Below are positions 25,655 to 34,635 of a stretch of 64,000 nt of DNA, piece by piece. Numbering within the stretch: the stretch's first letter is position 1; the number at the start of each line of letters is the position of its first letter. The DNA is from JAXLXE01 sp046328115 (GTDB lineage Bacteria; Chloroflexota; UBA6077; JACCZL01): the NCBI GenBank assembly GCA_046328115.1, contig JAXLXE010000002.1:310001-374000 (forward strand), read 5' to 3'. The position numbers and the translations under genes were made by a program. The notes under the pieces were generated by a model. The model did no database searches, was not told where the DNA came from, and saw only the letters and a list, made by a program, of their open reading frames with translations.

Positions 25655-26821
25655 ATGCCAAGCACCAAGCCACCAACACTGGTAGTCCTCCAGCTTACCG
25701 GCGGAAACGACATCCTCAACACGGTCGTCCCGTTCAGCAATCCGCTGTACTACGACAACCGCACGCGCGTCCGCATTGAGCCAGACGCGGTCCTCCCCAT
25801 CGACGGGCAGTACGGCTTCCACCCCAGCCTGGAGGCCATCAAGCCGTTCTGGGACGCCGGTAAGATGGCCATTGTCAACGGCATCGGCTATCAGAATCCC
25901 AGCTACTCGCACTTCCGCTCCATGGACATCTGGTACACCGCCGAGCCGGAAAAGATGGCCACGGACGGGTGGCTCGGCAAGGTTGTGCGCGAGCTGGATC
26001 CAAAGGCGGATAACGTCCTCACCGCCATCAGCTTTGGCCGCGGCCTCCCCCGCGCCCTCTCGCTCGCCGGCGTCCCCGTGGCATCCGTGGCAGAGCTCGA
26101 CTCCTACGGGCTCCTCACCAGCCTCGCCGGCGTCGGCCAGCGTGAGTCGGTGCTGGACGTCTTCTCCTGTATGTACGACGACGGCTGGGATGATCAGGGC
26201 AAGCCCAAAGTCGCGCCGGTCCCCGCCTGGCAGAAGGGCGAGGTCATGAGCTACATGGGCCAGACCGGGCTTGACGCCCAGAAGGGCGCGGAGATCCTTA
26301 GCTCCATCGTCGGACAGTACCAGCCCAGCGTGGAGTACCCAAAGAGCAAGATCGCGGATAGCCTCCGCGCCGTCGCCCAGGTCAAGCTCGCCGCGCTCGG
26401 CACCCGCGTCTTCTACACCCAACACGACAGCTTCGATACCCACGCAAACGAGCTGTACGTCCACGGCAAGCTGCTGCGCGAGGTCTCAGAGGCCGTCGCC
26501 GCCTTCTTCGCCGACCTCAAGGCCAACAACGCCGATGAAGACGTCATCATGCTGCTCTGGTCAGAGTTCGGCCGCCGCGTGAAGGACAACGGCGCCGGCA
26601 CGGATCACGGCGCAGGCGGAGCCGCCTTCCTGATCGGTGAGCCCGTGAAGGGCGGCATGTACGGGGAGTACCCCTCCCTCAAGGAGACTCATCTGGACAT
26701 CGGCAACCTCCAGTACAACAACGACTTCCGCTGCCTCTACAGCTCGGTGCTGGAGAAATGGTTCCAGGTGGACGCCCAGCCCATCGTAGGCGGTAGCTTC
26801 GAGCAGTTCGCGCTGGTCTAG
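25655..26821 (+). CDS. DUF1501 family protein
   Basis: 388 residues, ATG with GGGAGTGGGG upstream. Landmarks are LVVLQLTGGNDILNTVVPFS near the start, IVNGIGYQNPSYSHFRSMDIW, FYTQHDSFDTHANEL, VIMLLWSEFGRRVKDNGAGTD and HGAGGAAFLIG. These are the alkaline-phosphatase/sulfatase-fold motifs of DUF1501, with His and Asp positions suited to metal binding. Lacks the twin-arginine leader common in other members. Operonic with DUF1800 and the NHL protein (12 bp downstream). Confidence 0.92.
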   Translation: MPSTKPPTLVVLQLTGGNDILNTVVPFSNPLYYDNRTRVRIEPDAVLPIDGQYGFHPSLEAIKPFWDAGKMAIVNGIGYQNPSYSHFRSMDIWYTAEPEKMATDGWLGKVVRELDPKADNVLTAISFGRGLPRALSLAGVPVASVAELDSYGLLTSLAGVGQRESVLDVFSCMYDDGWDDQGKPKVAPVPAWQKGEVMSYMGQTGLDAQKGAEILSSIVGQYQPSVEYPKSKIADSLRAVAQVKLAALGTRVFYTQHDSFDTHANELYVHGKLLREVSEAVAAFFADLKANNADEDVIMLLWSEFGRRVKDNGAGTDHGAGGAAFLIGEPVKGGMYGEYPSLKETHLDIGNLQYNNDFRCLYSSVLEKWFQVDAQPIVGGSFEQFALV

Positions 26822-26833
26822 CAGGGAGGAGCC

Positions 26834-27826
26834 GTGACTGTCGCTGTCAGACCCGCCCTTGGGGCCGTCCGCTACTCCCACACCATCGGCCAGCTCACCC
26901 AGAGCGGCGAGGGATTCAACAACCCCGTAGGCGTCGCCGCCGCGCCAGACGGACGGGTGTACGTGCTGAGCCGATCAAACATCGCTCACGCCGAGATGGG
27001 GATCCTCCGCGTCACCATCTGCACGCTGGATGAGCAGTACCTCGACCAGTTCACCACCTTCGGCGGGGGAGACGGCCAGTTGATCTGGCCCACCGCCATT
27101 GCCATCGATCGCGGCACCGGCCACGTCTACGTGGCGGATGAGCAGCGCAATGACGTGCAGGAGTTCGACCGCGACGGCCAGTTCGTGCACAAGTGGGGCG
27201 GTCCAGGCAGCGCCCCGGGCCAGCTCAATCACCCGTCCGGCCTCGCCGTGGACAGCACCGGCGACGTACTCGTGGTGGATTCGCTCAACAACCGCGTCCA
27301 GCGCTGGTCGCGCGAAGGTCGGTGGAAGTCCCGATTCGGCGGGCCCGGCACCGGTTCCGGCCAGTTCAACATGCCCTGGGGCATTGCCGTGGACGCCGCC
27401 GACAACCTGTACGTCGCGGACTGGCGCAACTCCCGCGTCCAAAAGCTCACACGGGACGGGCGGCATCTCGCCACGTTCGGCGGCCCCGGCAAGGGCGAGA
27501 AATCGCTGGATCGGCCGGCCGGCCTCGCGGTGGATGGCGGCGGCTACGTCTGGGTGTCCGACTACGGCCGAGACCAGGTCAAGGTCTTTGGTCCAGACGG
27601 ACAAGTCCACGCCACGCTCTCCGGCGATGCCACCATGACCAGGTGGGCCGCTCCCTTCGTCGCGGCAGATCCCGAGATGAGCGAGCTCCGGACCCGCTTC
27701 GCAGACGACGTGGCCCAGCAGGAGCGCGTGTTTGAAGGCCCCATCGGCATCGCCGTCACGGACGACAACCATGTGCTTATCGCAGACTGTTGCAAGCATC
27801 GCGTGCAGGTGTACCAGCGCGGTTAG
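26834..27826 (+). CDS. NHL-repeat beta-propeller protein
   Basis: 330 residues, GTG start with GGGAGGAG just upstream. At least five NHL blades: NNPVGVAAAPDGRVYVLSRS, AIAIDRGTGHVYVADEQRND, GLAVDSTGDVLVVDSLNNRV, GIAVDAADNLYVADWRNSRV and GLAVDGGGYVWVSDYGRDQV, ending with GIAVTDDNHVLIADCCKHRV. Blades are linked by the typical (K)-W/F-G-G-P/x-G-S-x-x-G-Q-F motif. A binding scaffold rather than a recognisable enzyme. Sits 12 bp after DUF1501 in the same operon. Confidence 0.9.
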   Translation: MTVAVRPALGAVRYSHTIGQLTQSGEGFNNPVGVAAAPDGRVYVLSRSNIAHAEMGILRVTICTLDEQYLDQFTTFGGGDGQLIWPTAIAIDRGTGHVYVADEQRNDVQEFDRDGQFVHKWGGPGSAPGQLNHPSGLAVDSTGDVLVVDSLNNRVQRWSREGRWKSRFGGPGTGSGQFNMPWGIAVDAADNLYVADWRNSRVQKLTRDGRHLATFGGPGKGEKSLDRPAGLAVDGGGYVWVSDYGRDQVKVFGPDGQVHATLSGDATMTRWAAPFVAADPEMSELRTRFADDVAQQERVFEGPIGIAVTDDNHVLIADCCKHRVQVYQRG

Positions 27827-27874
27827 TCACTGGTGGGGACGGCGCGGCCAGGAGTACCCTGTGCCCACCGCCCC

Positions 27875-29107
27875 ATGACTGAGCATCCGCTTCCCCTCAG
27901 CGATCTTCGCGTCATCGAGCTCGGCCACATCGTCGCCGGCCCGTCCGGCGGACTGCTTTTCGCCGACCTCGGGGCAGACGTCATCAAGGTGGAGGAGCCT
28001 GGCGCCGGCGACCAGGCCAGGAGCATGCCAAACAGCGGCTCCATCTTCTACGCATACAACCGGAACAAGCGGAGCCTGGCCCTCGATCTCAAGTCCGCGG
28101 ACGGCAAAGAAGCCTTTTCGCGGCTCGTCGCCAGCACTGACGTGGTCTTGGACAACTACGCCCCGGGTGTGCTCGATCGGCTCGGAATTGACTATGCGTG
28201 GGGAGCCACAATCAACCCCCGCGTCATCTATTGCTCCATTAAGGGCTTCCTGCCCGGACCGTATGGCGACCGACCCTCGCTAGATGAGCTGGCCCAGATG
28301 ATGGGCGGCATGGCCTACATGACCGGGCCGGCCGGCCAGCCGCTGCGGGCCGGTGCCTCCATCGTCGACATCGGAGCCGCCACCTACGGCGTCGTCGCCA
28401 CGCTCGCCGCCCTTCACCGTCGATCCCAGACCGGCCGCGGCCAGCACGTCCAGGCCGGGCTGTTCGAGACCACCGTGTTCCTGCTCTCGCAGCACGTCGC
28501 CCAGGCCAGCATCCAGGGCCGCGCGCCAGTCCCCATGCCCGCCCGCGGCATGGGCTCGCGTATGGGTTGGGGCGTATACCAGCTCTTTCCCACCGCCGAC
28601 AGCCGCCAGGTCTTCATCGCCATCACCAGCAACGCCCACTGGAAGCGCTTCTGCACGGAGCTCGGCCTCGCCGATCTCCTGGCGGATGAAACACTCAACA
28701 CCAATGCCAGACGGGCCGCCAACCGGCCGCGCGTCATCCCCCGCATCGAGGCGATCACCCGCGAGATGACCGCCGCCGAGCTCATGGCCACGCTCGATCG
28801 GATCAGGGTTCCGTTCGCCCCCCTGAACGACCCGCTCGATCTCCTGTCAGACTCCCACCTCCAATCGGGCGATCGTCTCGTCAGCGTCAACCCGGCAGAT
28901 GGACATCCCATCGAAGTGCCGAACCTCCCCGTTGCCGGGGCAGACCTCGTTGGGCCCGCCCGCCGAGACCCGCCCTCGCTCGGCCAGCACAGCGCCGCCA
29001 TCCTCAGCGAGCTCGGATACTCGGCCGACCAGATCCGCTCGCTCTTCGAGCGCGGTGTCTCCGCGCAGAACCGCCCCACTCTGTTCGACACTGGGCCGGA
29101 CGCCTGA
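27875..29107 (+). CDS. Class III CoA-transferase (CaiB/BaiF family)
   Basis: 410 residues from ATG 27875. Family III fold: LSDLRVIELGHIVAGPSGGLLFADLGADVIKVEEPG, a nearly invariant N-terminus; then NRNKRSLALDLKS, DVVLDNYAPGVLDRLGIDY (catalytic Asp region) and PSLDELAQMMGGMAYMTG. Moves CoA between an acyl-CoA and an organic acid. Next to an HMG-CoA-lyase-like enzyme it suggests activation and then cleavage of a branched hydroxy-dicarboxylic acid, as in itaconate/citramalate or HMG catabolism (inference). The GntR/FCD regulator at 23.3 kb fits acid-responsive control. Confidence 0.92.
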   Translation: MTEHPLPLSDLRVIELGHIVAGPSGGLLFADLGADVIKVEEPGAGDQARSMPNSGSIFYAYNRNKRSLALDLKSADGKEAFSRLVASTDVVLDNYAPGVLDRLGIDYAWGATINPRVIYCSIKGFLPGPYGDRPSLDELAQMMGGMAYMTGPAGQPLRAGASIVDIGAATYGVVATLAALHRRSQTGRGQHVQAGLFETTVFLLSQHVAQASIQGRAPVPMPARGMGSRMGWGVYQLFPTADSRQVFIAITSNAHWKRFCTELGLADLLADETLNTNARRAANRPRVIPRIEAITREMTAAELMATLDRIRVPFAPLNDPLDLLSDSHLQSGDRLVSVNPADGHPIEVPNLPVAGADLVGPARRDPPSLGQHSAAILSELGYSADQIRSLFERGVSAQNRPTLFDTGPDA

Positions 29108-29135
29108 CACCGCGACACGCCCACGGAGGCCAGCC

Positions 29136-30107
29136 ATGACCGCGCTCCCCGATTCTGTCGTCATCCACGAAGTCGGACCACGCGAGGGCTTCCAGTTCGA
29201 AAAAGGCCCCATCCCCACGGCCCGCAAGATCGAGCTCGTCGACGCGCTGTCCCAGACCGGCCTGCGCCAGATCCAGGTCACCAGCTTCGTCAGTCCAAAG
29301 TGGGTGCCACAGATGGCGGACGCGGACGAGATCTCGCTCAAGTTCAAGCGGGCCCCGGGGGTGGAGTACAACGCGCTGTTCCTCAACGACCGCGGTCTGG
29401 AGCGCGCGCTCGCCCATGACGGCTACACGTTCTCCGGCCAGCTCACTACCGTCGCCAGCGGCCTGTTTGCCAAGAAGAACACCAACAAGACCGTGGACGA
29501 GCTGCTAGAGGCCATACCCAGCCGGATCGCCCTGTACAAGCAGCACGTCATCCCCACCAGGGCAGTCGGCGTGCAGGCCGCCTTCGGCTGCAACTTCCAG
29601 GGCGACGTGCCACTGGCGGAAGTGCTCCGCATCGTCGGCGCCGCCATCGACATCGCGGCCTCCCTCGGCGAGACCATCGAGGAGGTCCGCCTCTCAGACA
29701 CCATGGGCTGGGCCAACCCGGTTCAGGTCAAGCGCGCCATCACCGCCGTTCAGGACCGCTGGCCCACCGTGGCGATCTCACTGCACCTCCACGACACCCG
29801 CGGCACCGCCATGGCCAACGCCTACGCCGCCCTCGAGCTCGGCGTCAGGCTGTTCGACTCATCCGTGGCTGGCCTCGGCGGCTGCCCCTTCGCCAGCCAC
29901 AAGGGCTCCGCCGGAAACATCGTCACGGAAGACCTCGTCTTCATGTGCGAGGAGATGGGCATCGCCACCGGCGTAGATCTGGAAAAGCTCATCCAGTGCG
30001 CCGCGCTGGCGGAGGACATCGTGGGACATCCCCTCCCCAGCAAACTGCTCCGAGGCGGCAGCCTGGCCGCCATCCGGCGCGCCGCGACGGCCGCGGCAAC
30101 CGCGTGA
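29136..30107 (+). CDS. Hydroxymethylglutaryl-CoA lyase-like enzyme
   Basis: 323 residues from ATG 29136 with GGAGG upstream; the frame extends further upstream but inside the CoA-transferase. DRE-TIM metallolyase: VVIHEVGPREGFQFEKG (catalytic Arg, metal Glu), LRQIQVTSFVSPKWVPQMAD, then EEVRLSDTMGWANP, SLHLHDTRGTAMANAYAALE (metal His pair) and SSVAGLGGCPFASHKGSAGN with the catalytic-loop Cys. Cleaves a 3-hydroxy-3-methyl acyl-CoA to acetyl-CoA plus an oxo acid. Last gene of the operon; a terminator follows immediately. Confidence 0.93.
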   Translation: MTALPDSVVIHEVGPREGFQFEKGPIPTARKIELVDALSQTGLRQIQVTSFVSPKWVPQMADADEISLKFKRAPGVEYNALFLNDRGLERALAHDGYTFSGQLTTVASGLFAKKNTNKTVDELLEAIPSRIALYKQHVIPTRAVGVQAAFGCNFQGDVPLAEVLRIVGAAIDIAASLGETIEEVRLSDTMGWANPVQVKRAITAVQDRWPTVAISLHLHDTRGTAMANAYAALELGVRLFDSSVAGLGGCPFASHKGSAGNIVTEDLVFMCEEMGIATGVDLEKLIQCAALAEDIVGHPLPSKLLRGGSLAAIRRAATAAATA

Positions 30108-30109
30108 CA

Positions 30110-30152
30110 AGAGTGCGAGGTGGGAGCACTGATCGTTCCCACCTCGCTCTTG
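30110..30152 (+). terminator. Bidirectional terminator between convergent operons
   Basis: CGAGGTGGGA (30117-30126) pairs perfectly with TCCCACCTCG (30138-30147); after a 2-nt bulge the outer AAGAG pairs with CTCTT. It lies 2 nt after the HMG-CoA-lyase stop and 6 nt before the end of the convergent solute-binding-protein gene, so it can serve both. No long T-run. Confidence 0.8.
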
Positions 30153-30158
30153 AACCTT

Positions 30159-32333
30159 CTACTTGAAGTAGTACTGCTGCGGCCGCGCGGCTCCCGGCGA
30201 CTTGTGCGAGGCGCTGTTGATGTTGCGGCTCGCCACGTTGCCCAGGTTGTTCTTCACGATCCTCACGCCCGTCGTCGCGGGCGACTGGCCTACCGTTCCG
30301 ATCGTCCACAGCTCTTCGGCCAGGATCTTCCAGATCTCCTTCGTCATCCGCACGCGCTCCTCATCGGAGACGCCATACGCTTTCTTGTAGATCTCCATCA
30401 TCTCCTTCATCCGCGGCGGAGGCTCCTTGCCCTGGGCACCGTTGGATGCAAACCACGTCCCATATAGGGGCCCGTTGTAGGAGTCCCCGCGGGAGGGGAA
30501 CGCATTGCCCGGATCCTGCGCGTAGATATCCTCCGTCCCGTCAGAAGCGCGGATGGCGATCTGGTGTTCGTTCGCCGCGATCCGCTTCTCCGCGAAGCTC
30601 CGTTCCGCCTCCTTCACGTCAGCCTGGAGCCCAATCACCTTCCACTGGTCACGGATCATCTCGGCAACCTTGGTCAGCGGGAAGAACACCCCGCTCTGCG
30701 TCATCAGCTCCAGCCGCAGCCGACCCTGACCGTCCGTCCGCAGCCGATACCCCTCCGCGTCCTTCTTGTCCAGGCCAATTGAGTCCAGAATCTGGTTGGC
30801 CTTCTTCACGTCCAGCGTGCAGTTCAGCGTGCGGAAGTCCGGCCCCGGGTTGTACGGGGACGATTCCGAGACGATGAAGGAGCCGGGCGTACCCATCCCC
30901 AGCCACAGCGCCTCGTTGAGCTGATCGCGGTCGATGCCCAGTGACATCGCGATCCGGAAGTCGCGGTTGTTCAGCCACTTCGACACCTCCGGGTCCGCTT
31001 CGTAGCTCATGTTGACCCGCAGCGGCGCGTCCGACCCAAACGCGGCCGGATCCAGGTGCACCTTGTAGCCGCCCTTCTCCTGGTTCTCCACAAACACCGG
31101 CAGCTTGCCCAGGTCCGTGTGCCGCTCCTGGAAGTCCGCTTCGCCGGCGATCGCGCGCAAGTTCAGGATCTCCAGGTTCTCCGCCACCTGCATCTGGACC
31201 TTGTCAATGTACGGAAGCTGGTTGCCTTCGGTATCCACCCACACGCTGAACGGATTTCGCTCCAGCACCCACGTGGGGGAGTTGGCCGGACTCACCGTCT
31301 TCCACGATGTGACTACCGGCAGCTCCACGTTGAGGGCCCAGTCATTCTTGAACTTGAACAGGTTCACCCAGTTGTCAAAGCCGGCCGTCTTCACCATCTC
31401 GTCCAGCTTCGCGACGGGTGTGTATTTGGGCAAGAACTGCTTCAGGTAGTGCGCTGGCGCGTACCCGCCCATGCCAAACAGACCGTTCTCCGCCTGGCCT
31501 CCCATCCGGTTCAGCCCGGCTAGCACCACCGGCAGCACCGGGTACGGATCAGGCGAACGGTACGCCACCGTGCTCGCGTCCACCTTCTCGATCTTCACCG
31601 GCTTCCCGTTGATCGTCATCTGCACGGAAGGCGTGGGCACCAGGTCCTTGTTCTGGTACAGATCCTCGAACCAGAAGGTGAAGTCATCCGCGGTGAATGG
31701 CTGCCCATCGCTCCAACGCATCCCGCGCCTGAGCTGAACGATCAGCGTCCGACCACCGTCCTGAAGCTCGAACGCGCGGGCGATGTTGGGTACCAGCTTG
31801 GTGCACGTGTGGTCCCAGTACAGCAGATTGTCAACGCCACAGAGCCGGTACCCGTTGTACTTATCGCCCGGCCCAGTGAAACCCCGCCGCAGCGTGCCGC
31901 CGTACTTCCCGATCTCGCGGAGCGGCTTGATCACCAGGGGATCCTGGCCAATCCGCTCCTGCACCGGCGGCAGCTTGCCCTGCTTCACCAGGTCTGCAAG
32001 CTGCGGTGCCTCCTTGAAGCTTTTCGGAATCTGCGCCGCGTCAACGACGACCGCGGGGCCCTCGAGTTGACCCACAAGCTGCGCGCCCAGCTTTGGCTGA
32101 GGAGCGGCACCGGCCGGCTTCGCCGCGGCCGGCGCCGCCGCGGGTGCCGGTGCCGCTGGTACAGCGGTCGCCGCCGGTTGCGGCGGGACGGGGGCGGCCG
32201 CCGGCGCGGCAGTCGGCTTAGGCGGCGCCGGCGTGGTCGCTTGTTGGCCGCACGCCGCGGCCAGACCCATCCCCACCCCAGCAACACACACACTCAGGAA
32301 CTGGCGACGCGACAATGCGTCTCTGGCACTCAT
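30159..32333 (-). CDS. ABC transporter solute-binding lipoprotein (peptide/nickel family 5)
   Basis: 724 residues. N-terminus has a twin-arginine motif (SRRQFLS) and a lipobox (LAAAC, Cys28), so it is probably a Tat-exported lipoprotein, followed by a Pro/Ala-rich linker of about 60 residues. The mature part matches SBP_bac_5: a KYGGTLRRG segment, LRRGMRWSDGQPFTADDFTFW, then RDFRIAMSLGIDRDQLNEAL and LNCTLDVKKANQILDSIGLD. Binds an oligopeptide-like or sugar-acid ligand for import. Permease and ATPase subunits are not adjacent, so the partner transporter must be elsewhere. The gap 32334-32543 shows nothing. Confidence 0.93.
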   Translation of the reverse strand: MSARDALSRRQFLSVCVAGVGMGLAAACGQQATTPAPPKPTAAPAAAPVPPQPAATAVPAAPAPAAAPAAAKPAGAAPQPKLGAQLVGQLEGPAVVVDAAQIPKSFKEAPQLADLVKQGKLPPVQERIGQDPLVIKPLREIGKYGGTLRRGFTGPGDKYNGYRLCGVDNLLYWDHTCTKLVPNIARAFELQDGGRTLIVQLRRGMRWSDGQPFTADDFTFWFEDLYQNKDLVPTPSVQMTINGKPVKIEKVDASTVAYRSPDPYPVLPVVLAGLNRMGGQAENGLFGMGGYAPAHYLKQFLPKYTPVAKLDEMVKTAGFDNWVNLFKFKNDWALNVELPVVTSWKTVSPANSPTWVLERNPFSVWVDTEGNQLPYIDKVQMQVAENLEILNLRAIAGEADFQERHTDLGKLPVFVENQEKGGYKVHLDPAAFGSDAPLRVNMSYEADPEVSKWLNNRDFRIAMSLGIDRDQLNEALWLGMGTPGSFIVSESSPYNPGPDFRTLNCTLDVKKANQILDSIGLDKKDAEGYRLRTDGQGRLRLELMTQSGVFFPLTKVAEMIRDQWKVIGLQADVKEAERSFAEKRIAANEHQIAIRASDGTEDIYAQDPGNAFPSRGDSYNGPLYGTWFASNGAQGKEPPPRMKEMMEIYKKAYGVSDEERVRMTKEIWKILAEELWTIGTVGQSPATTGVRIVKNNLGNVASRNINSASHKSPGAARPQQYYFK

Positions 32334-32543
32334 CCCGATACCCTCCCTTGGGCATCACCCACACAACCCCTTGCGGCCAGTCCAGATCACCGCGCCAGAA
32401 GGCACGGCCAATTCACGCGCTTCCCAGTCCCACCTCCACCCTGGTCCCACGTCGCCGCCGCACGCAGCCTATCGCCGCGGGCAACAGACGCTGTCCAGCC
32501 CGATCCTACGCCCGCCACGGGTAACTGTCAATCGCCGCCGGCG

Positions 32544-33389
32544 CTACGACGGTAAGAACCGCTTCAGCGCGTCCAGCACCACCGGCTCAATCAACGTCGG
32601 AGCATGCCCCACCCCCGGCACCTCCACCAACACGCCCCGTGGCAGCGCCTCCACCATCCGACGGGCCTGCGCCTCCGAGAGCACGTCGCTCGTTGCACCC
32701 CAGACCACCATCGTCGGGCACGCCAGACGCGCCAGCACCGGCCACGCGTCCGGCCGCTTCGGAGCCCCGCGCTCCACCCGTCGTCGGATGTACGCCGGGT
32801 CCATCTTCCACCGCCACACCCCGTCAGGCCCCTCGCGCAGCACGCCCAGCGCTAGCTCCCGCTGATCCGCGATCGTCCGCCCCGCCACGATCGGCGAGAC
32901 CGATCGGCGGTATTCCATCGCATCGTCCAACGACTTGAACGAGTCTGGCCGGCTGCCCACCATCTGCGTGATCCGTCCGCTGCCGCCCTCCACGTCCGGG
33001 CCAATGTCGTTGAGCACCAGGTGCGTCAGTCGATTCGCCTGCTCCAGGGCAAACGCCATGCTGATGATCCCACCCATGGACGTCCCGATCAGCGCGAACC
33101 GCTCGAATCCGAGCGCGTCGACCAGGCAAAGTAGATCGTTCGCCTGGTCGGCATACTCATACGCCTCATCCGCTGACCACCCGCTCTCCCCGTGGCCCCG
33201 CACGTCCGGCGCCACGATGTGGAACCCCTCTCCCAGACTCCTCGCCAGCGCGCTGAACGCGTCCGCGCTGCCCGTGTACCCGTGCACGCACACCAGCGGG
33301 GTCGCGCCCGCGCCGCCCCATTCCAGGTAGCTCAGATCCAGTCCGTTCGCCACCAGCGTCCGGCGCGCCGGCGTCACCCCAGTCGCCAT
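32544..33389 (-). CDS. Alpha/beta-fold hydrolase
   Basis: 281 residues from the ATG at 33389, which has GGAGG 5 nt upstream; an earlier ATG at 33407 does not. Canonical landmarks are the oxyanion stretch PLVCVHGYTGSADAF, DVRGHGESGWS, the nucleophile elbow GTSMGG (Ser), the acid in MVVWGATSDVLS (Asp) and the His in VPGVGHAPTLIEP. Could be an ester hydrolase or a C-C hydrolase. Isolated gene with no informative partner. Confidence 0.92.
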   Translation of the reverse strand: MATGVTPARRTLVANGLDLSYLEWGGAGATPLVCVHGYTGSADAFSALARSLGEGFHIVAPDVRGHGESGWSADEAYEYADQANDLLCLVDALGFERFALIGTSMGGIISMAFALEQANRLTHLVLNDIGPDVEGGSGRITQMVGSRPDSFKSLDDAMEYRRSVSPIVAGRTIADQRELALGVLREGPDGVWRWKMDPAYIRRRVERGAPKRPDAWPVLARLACPTMVVWGATSDVLSEAQARRMVEALPRGVLVEVPGVGHAPTLIEPVVLDALKRFLPS

Positions 33390-33571
33390 CTCACCCTCCT
33401 TCAGCACATCCGGCCGCTGTCCACGGCCAGCCAGGCCGGCAGGCTAGCACACCCGCGCGCGAGCGCGCCCCCTGAGCCGGCACTCCGCGGCCTTCTGTCT
33501 CGTTATCACGCTCAACCAGCCCAACTTGGCGTATCATCGCGACAGCCAACTCGGGGACAGAGGTCGCCTTC

Positions 33572-34558
33572 TTGCCTACTCGCATTCTCATTGCGCTGCT
33601 ATCGATCACCCTCCTCCTCACACACTCCCCGGCGAGCGCGCAGGGCTCCCCACTCGTCCTCGCGCTCTACTACCCTTGGTTTGACCAGGGCACCTGGGAG
33701 AGCGGCATCACCGCGGACCTTCCCACCACGCCCTACGACTCCTACGAGCGCGCCACCATCGAGCAGCACGTCGAATGGGCCAGAAAGGCCGGCATAGACG
33801 CCCTTGTCTCTGCCTGGTTCGGCCCCGGCCAGGGCAACCCCACGGAGTCCAACTTCGCCACCCTCCTTGAGGTCTCGCAGCGACGCGGCTTCCGAGCGGC
33901 ACTCCTTCTTGAGACCGACAACGGTGACTTCTTCCCTGACCGCGCATCCCTTGTCACCGCACTCCGCCACTTCCTCGCCCGCCACGCCAGCCACCCCGCC
34001 TACCTGAAGGTAGACGGCAGGCCAGTCTTGTTCGTCTGGCGACCTGCCTCCGTCTTCGGCGATGTCGGCACGCGGATCAACCGTCCGGGCCCGGCCGCCA
34101 TCGCCGCATGGGCCTCCATCCTGGATGAGGTGGACCCAACACGTCGCGCGATCTGGATCGCGGAGGGCGAGCAGACCGGCATGCTCGAGGTGTTCGACGG
34201 CCTCTTCCCCTACTCCATCGCCTGGTCGCCCAACCCAGGTGCCCAGCTTCAGAGCTACGCCCAGCGCGTCCGCTCGTTCGGCAGCAGCCCCATGAAAACC
34301 TGGATCGCCACAGCCATGCCTGGCTACGACGATACCCGCGCGCCGGGTCGAGCCCGCGGCTTCGCGGTGGACCGGGCGGATGGCGAGTACTACCGCGCCA
34401 CCTTCACTGGCGCCATCGCCTCCCGACCGGACTGGATCATGATCACCAGCTTCAACGAATGGGTGGAAGGCCACCAGATCGAGCCCTCCCGCACCTACGG
34501 CGACCGCTACCTGGACCTTACTCGCGAGCTGACCAGTCAGTTCAAGTCCGGCCGCTGA
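33572..34558 (+). CDS. Secreted glycoside hydrolase, GH99/WbsX-like
   Basis: 328 residues from TTG 33572, with AGAGGT upstream. Residues 1-23 (ILIALLSITLLLTHSPASAQ) are a Sec signal peptide. The mature protein resembles the GH99/GH71-like endo-mannosidase barrel: LVLALYYPWFDQGTW, a TIEQHVEWARKAGIDALVSAW helix-strand, YLKVDGRPVLFVWR, then WIMITSFNEWVEGHQIEPS with the active-site Glu residues. Family members cut alpha-mannans or process surface glycans; the substrate is not certain. Acts outside the membrane. Confidence 0.8.
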   Translation: MPTRILIALLSITLLLTHSPASAQGSPLVLALYYPWFDQGTWESGITADLPTTPYDSYERATIEQHVEWARKAGIDALVSAWFGPGQGNPTESNFATLLEVSQRRGFRAALLLETDNGDFFPDRASLVTALRHFLARHASHPAYLKVDGRPVLFVWRPASVFGDVGTRINRPGPAAIAAWASILDEVDPTRRAIWIAEGEQTGMLEVFDGLFPYSIAWSPNPGAQLQSYAQRVRSFGSSPMKTWIATAMPGYDDTRAPGRARGFAVDRADGEYYRATFTGAIASRPDWIMITSFNEWVEGHQIEPSRTYGDRYLDLTRELTSQFKSGR

Positions 34559-34635
34559 TTCGGCAGCGCCCGGGCCGCCATTGCACTAGAATCGCGCTCA
34601 CGCCCCACGAGGAGGGGCAGGGGAGGGAGTGCGCC

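Noticed and set aside
25097..26464. 455-residue minus-strand frame across DUF1800/DUF1501
   Set aside because: Antisense shadow; the plus frames carry recognised family motifs and upstream ribosome sites.
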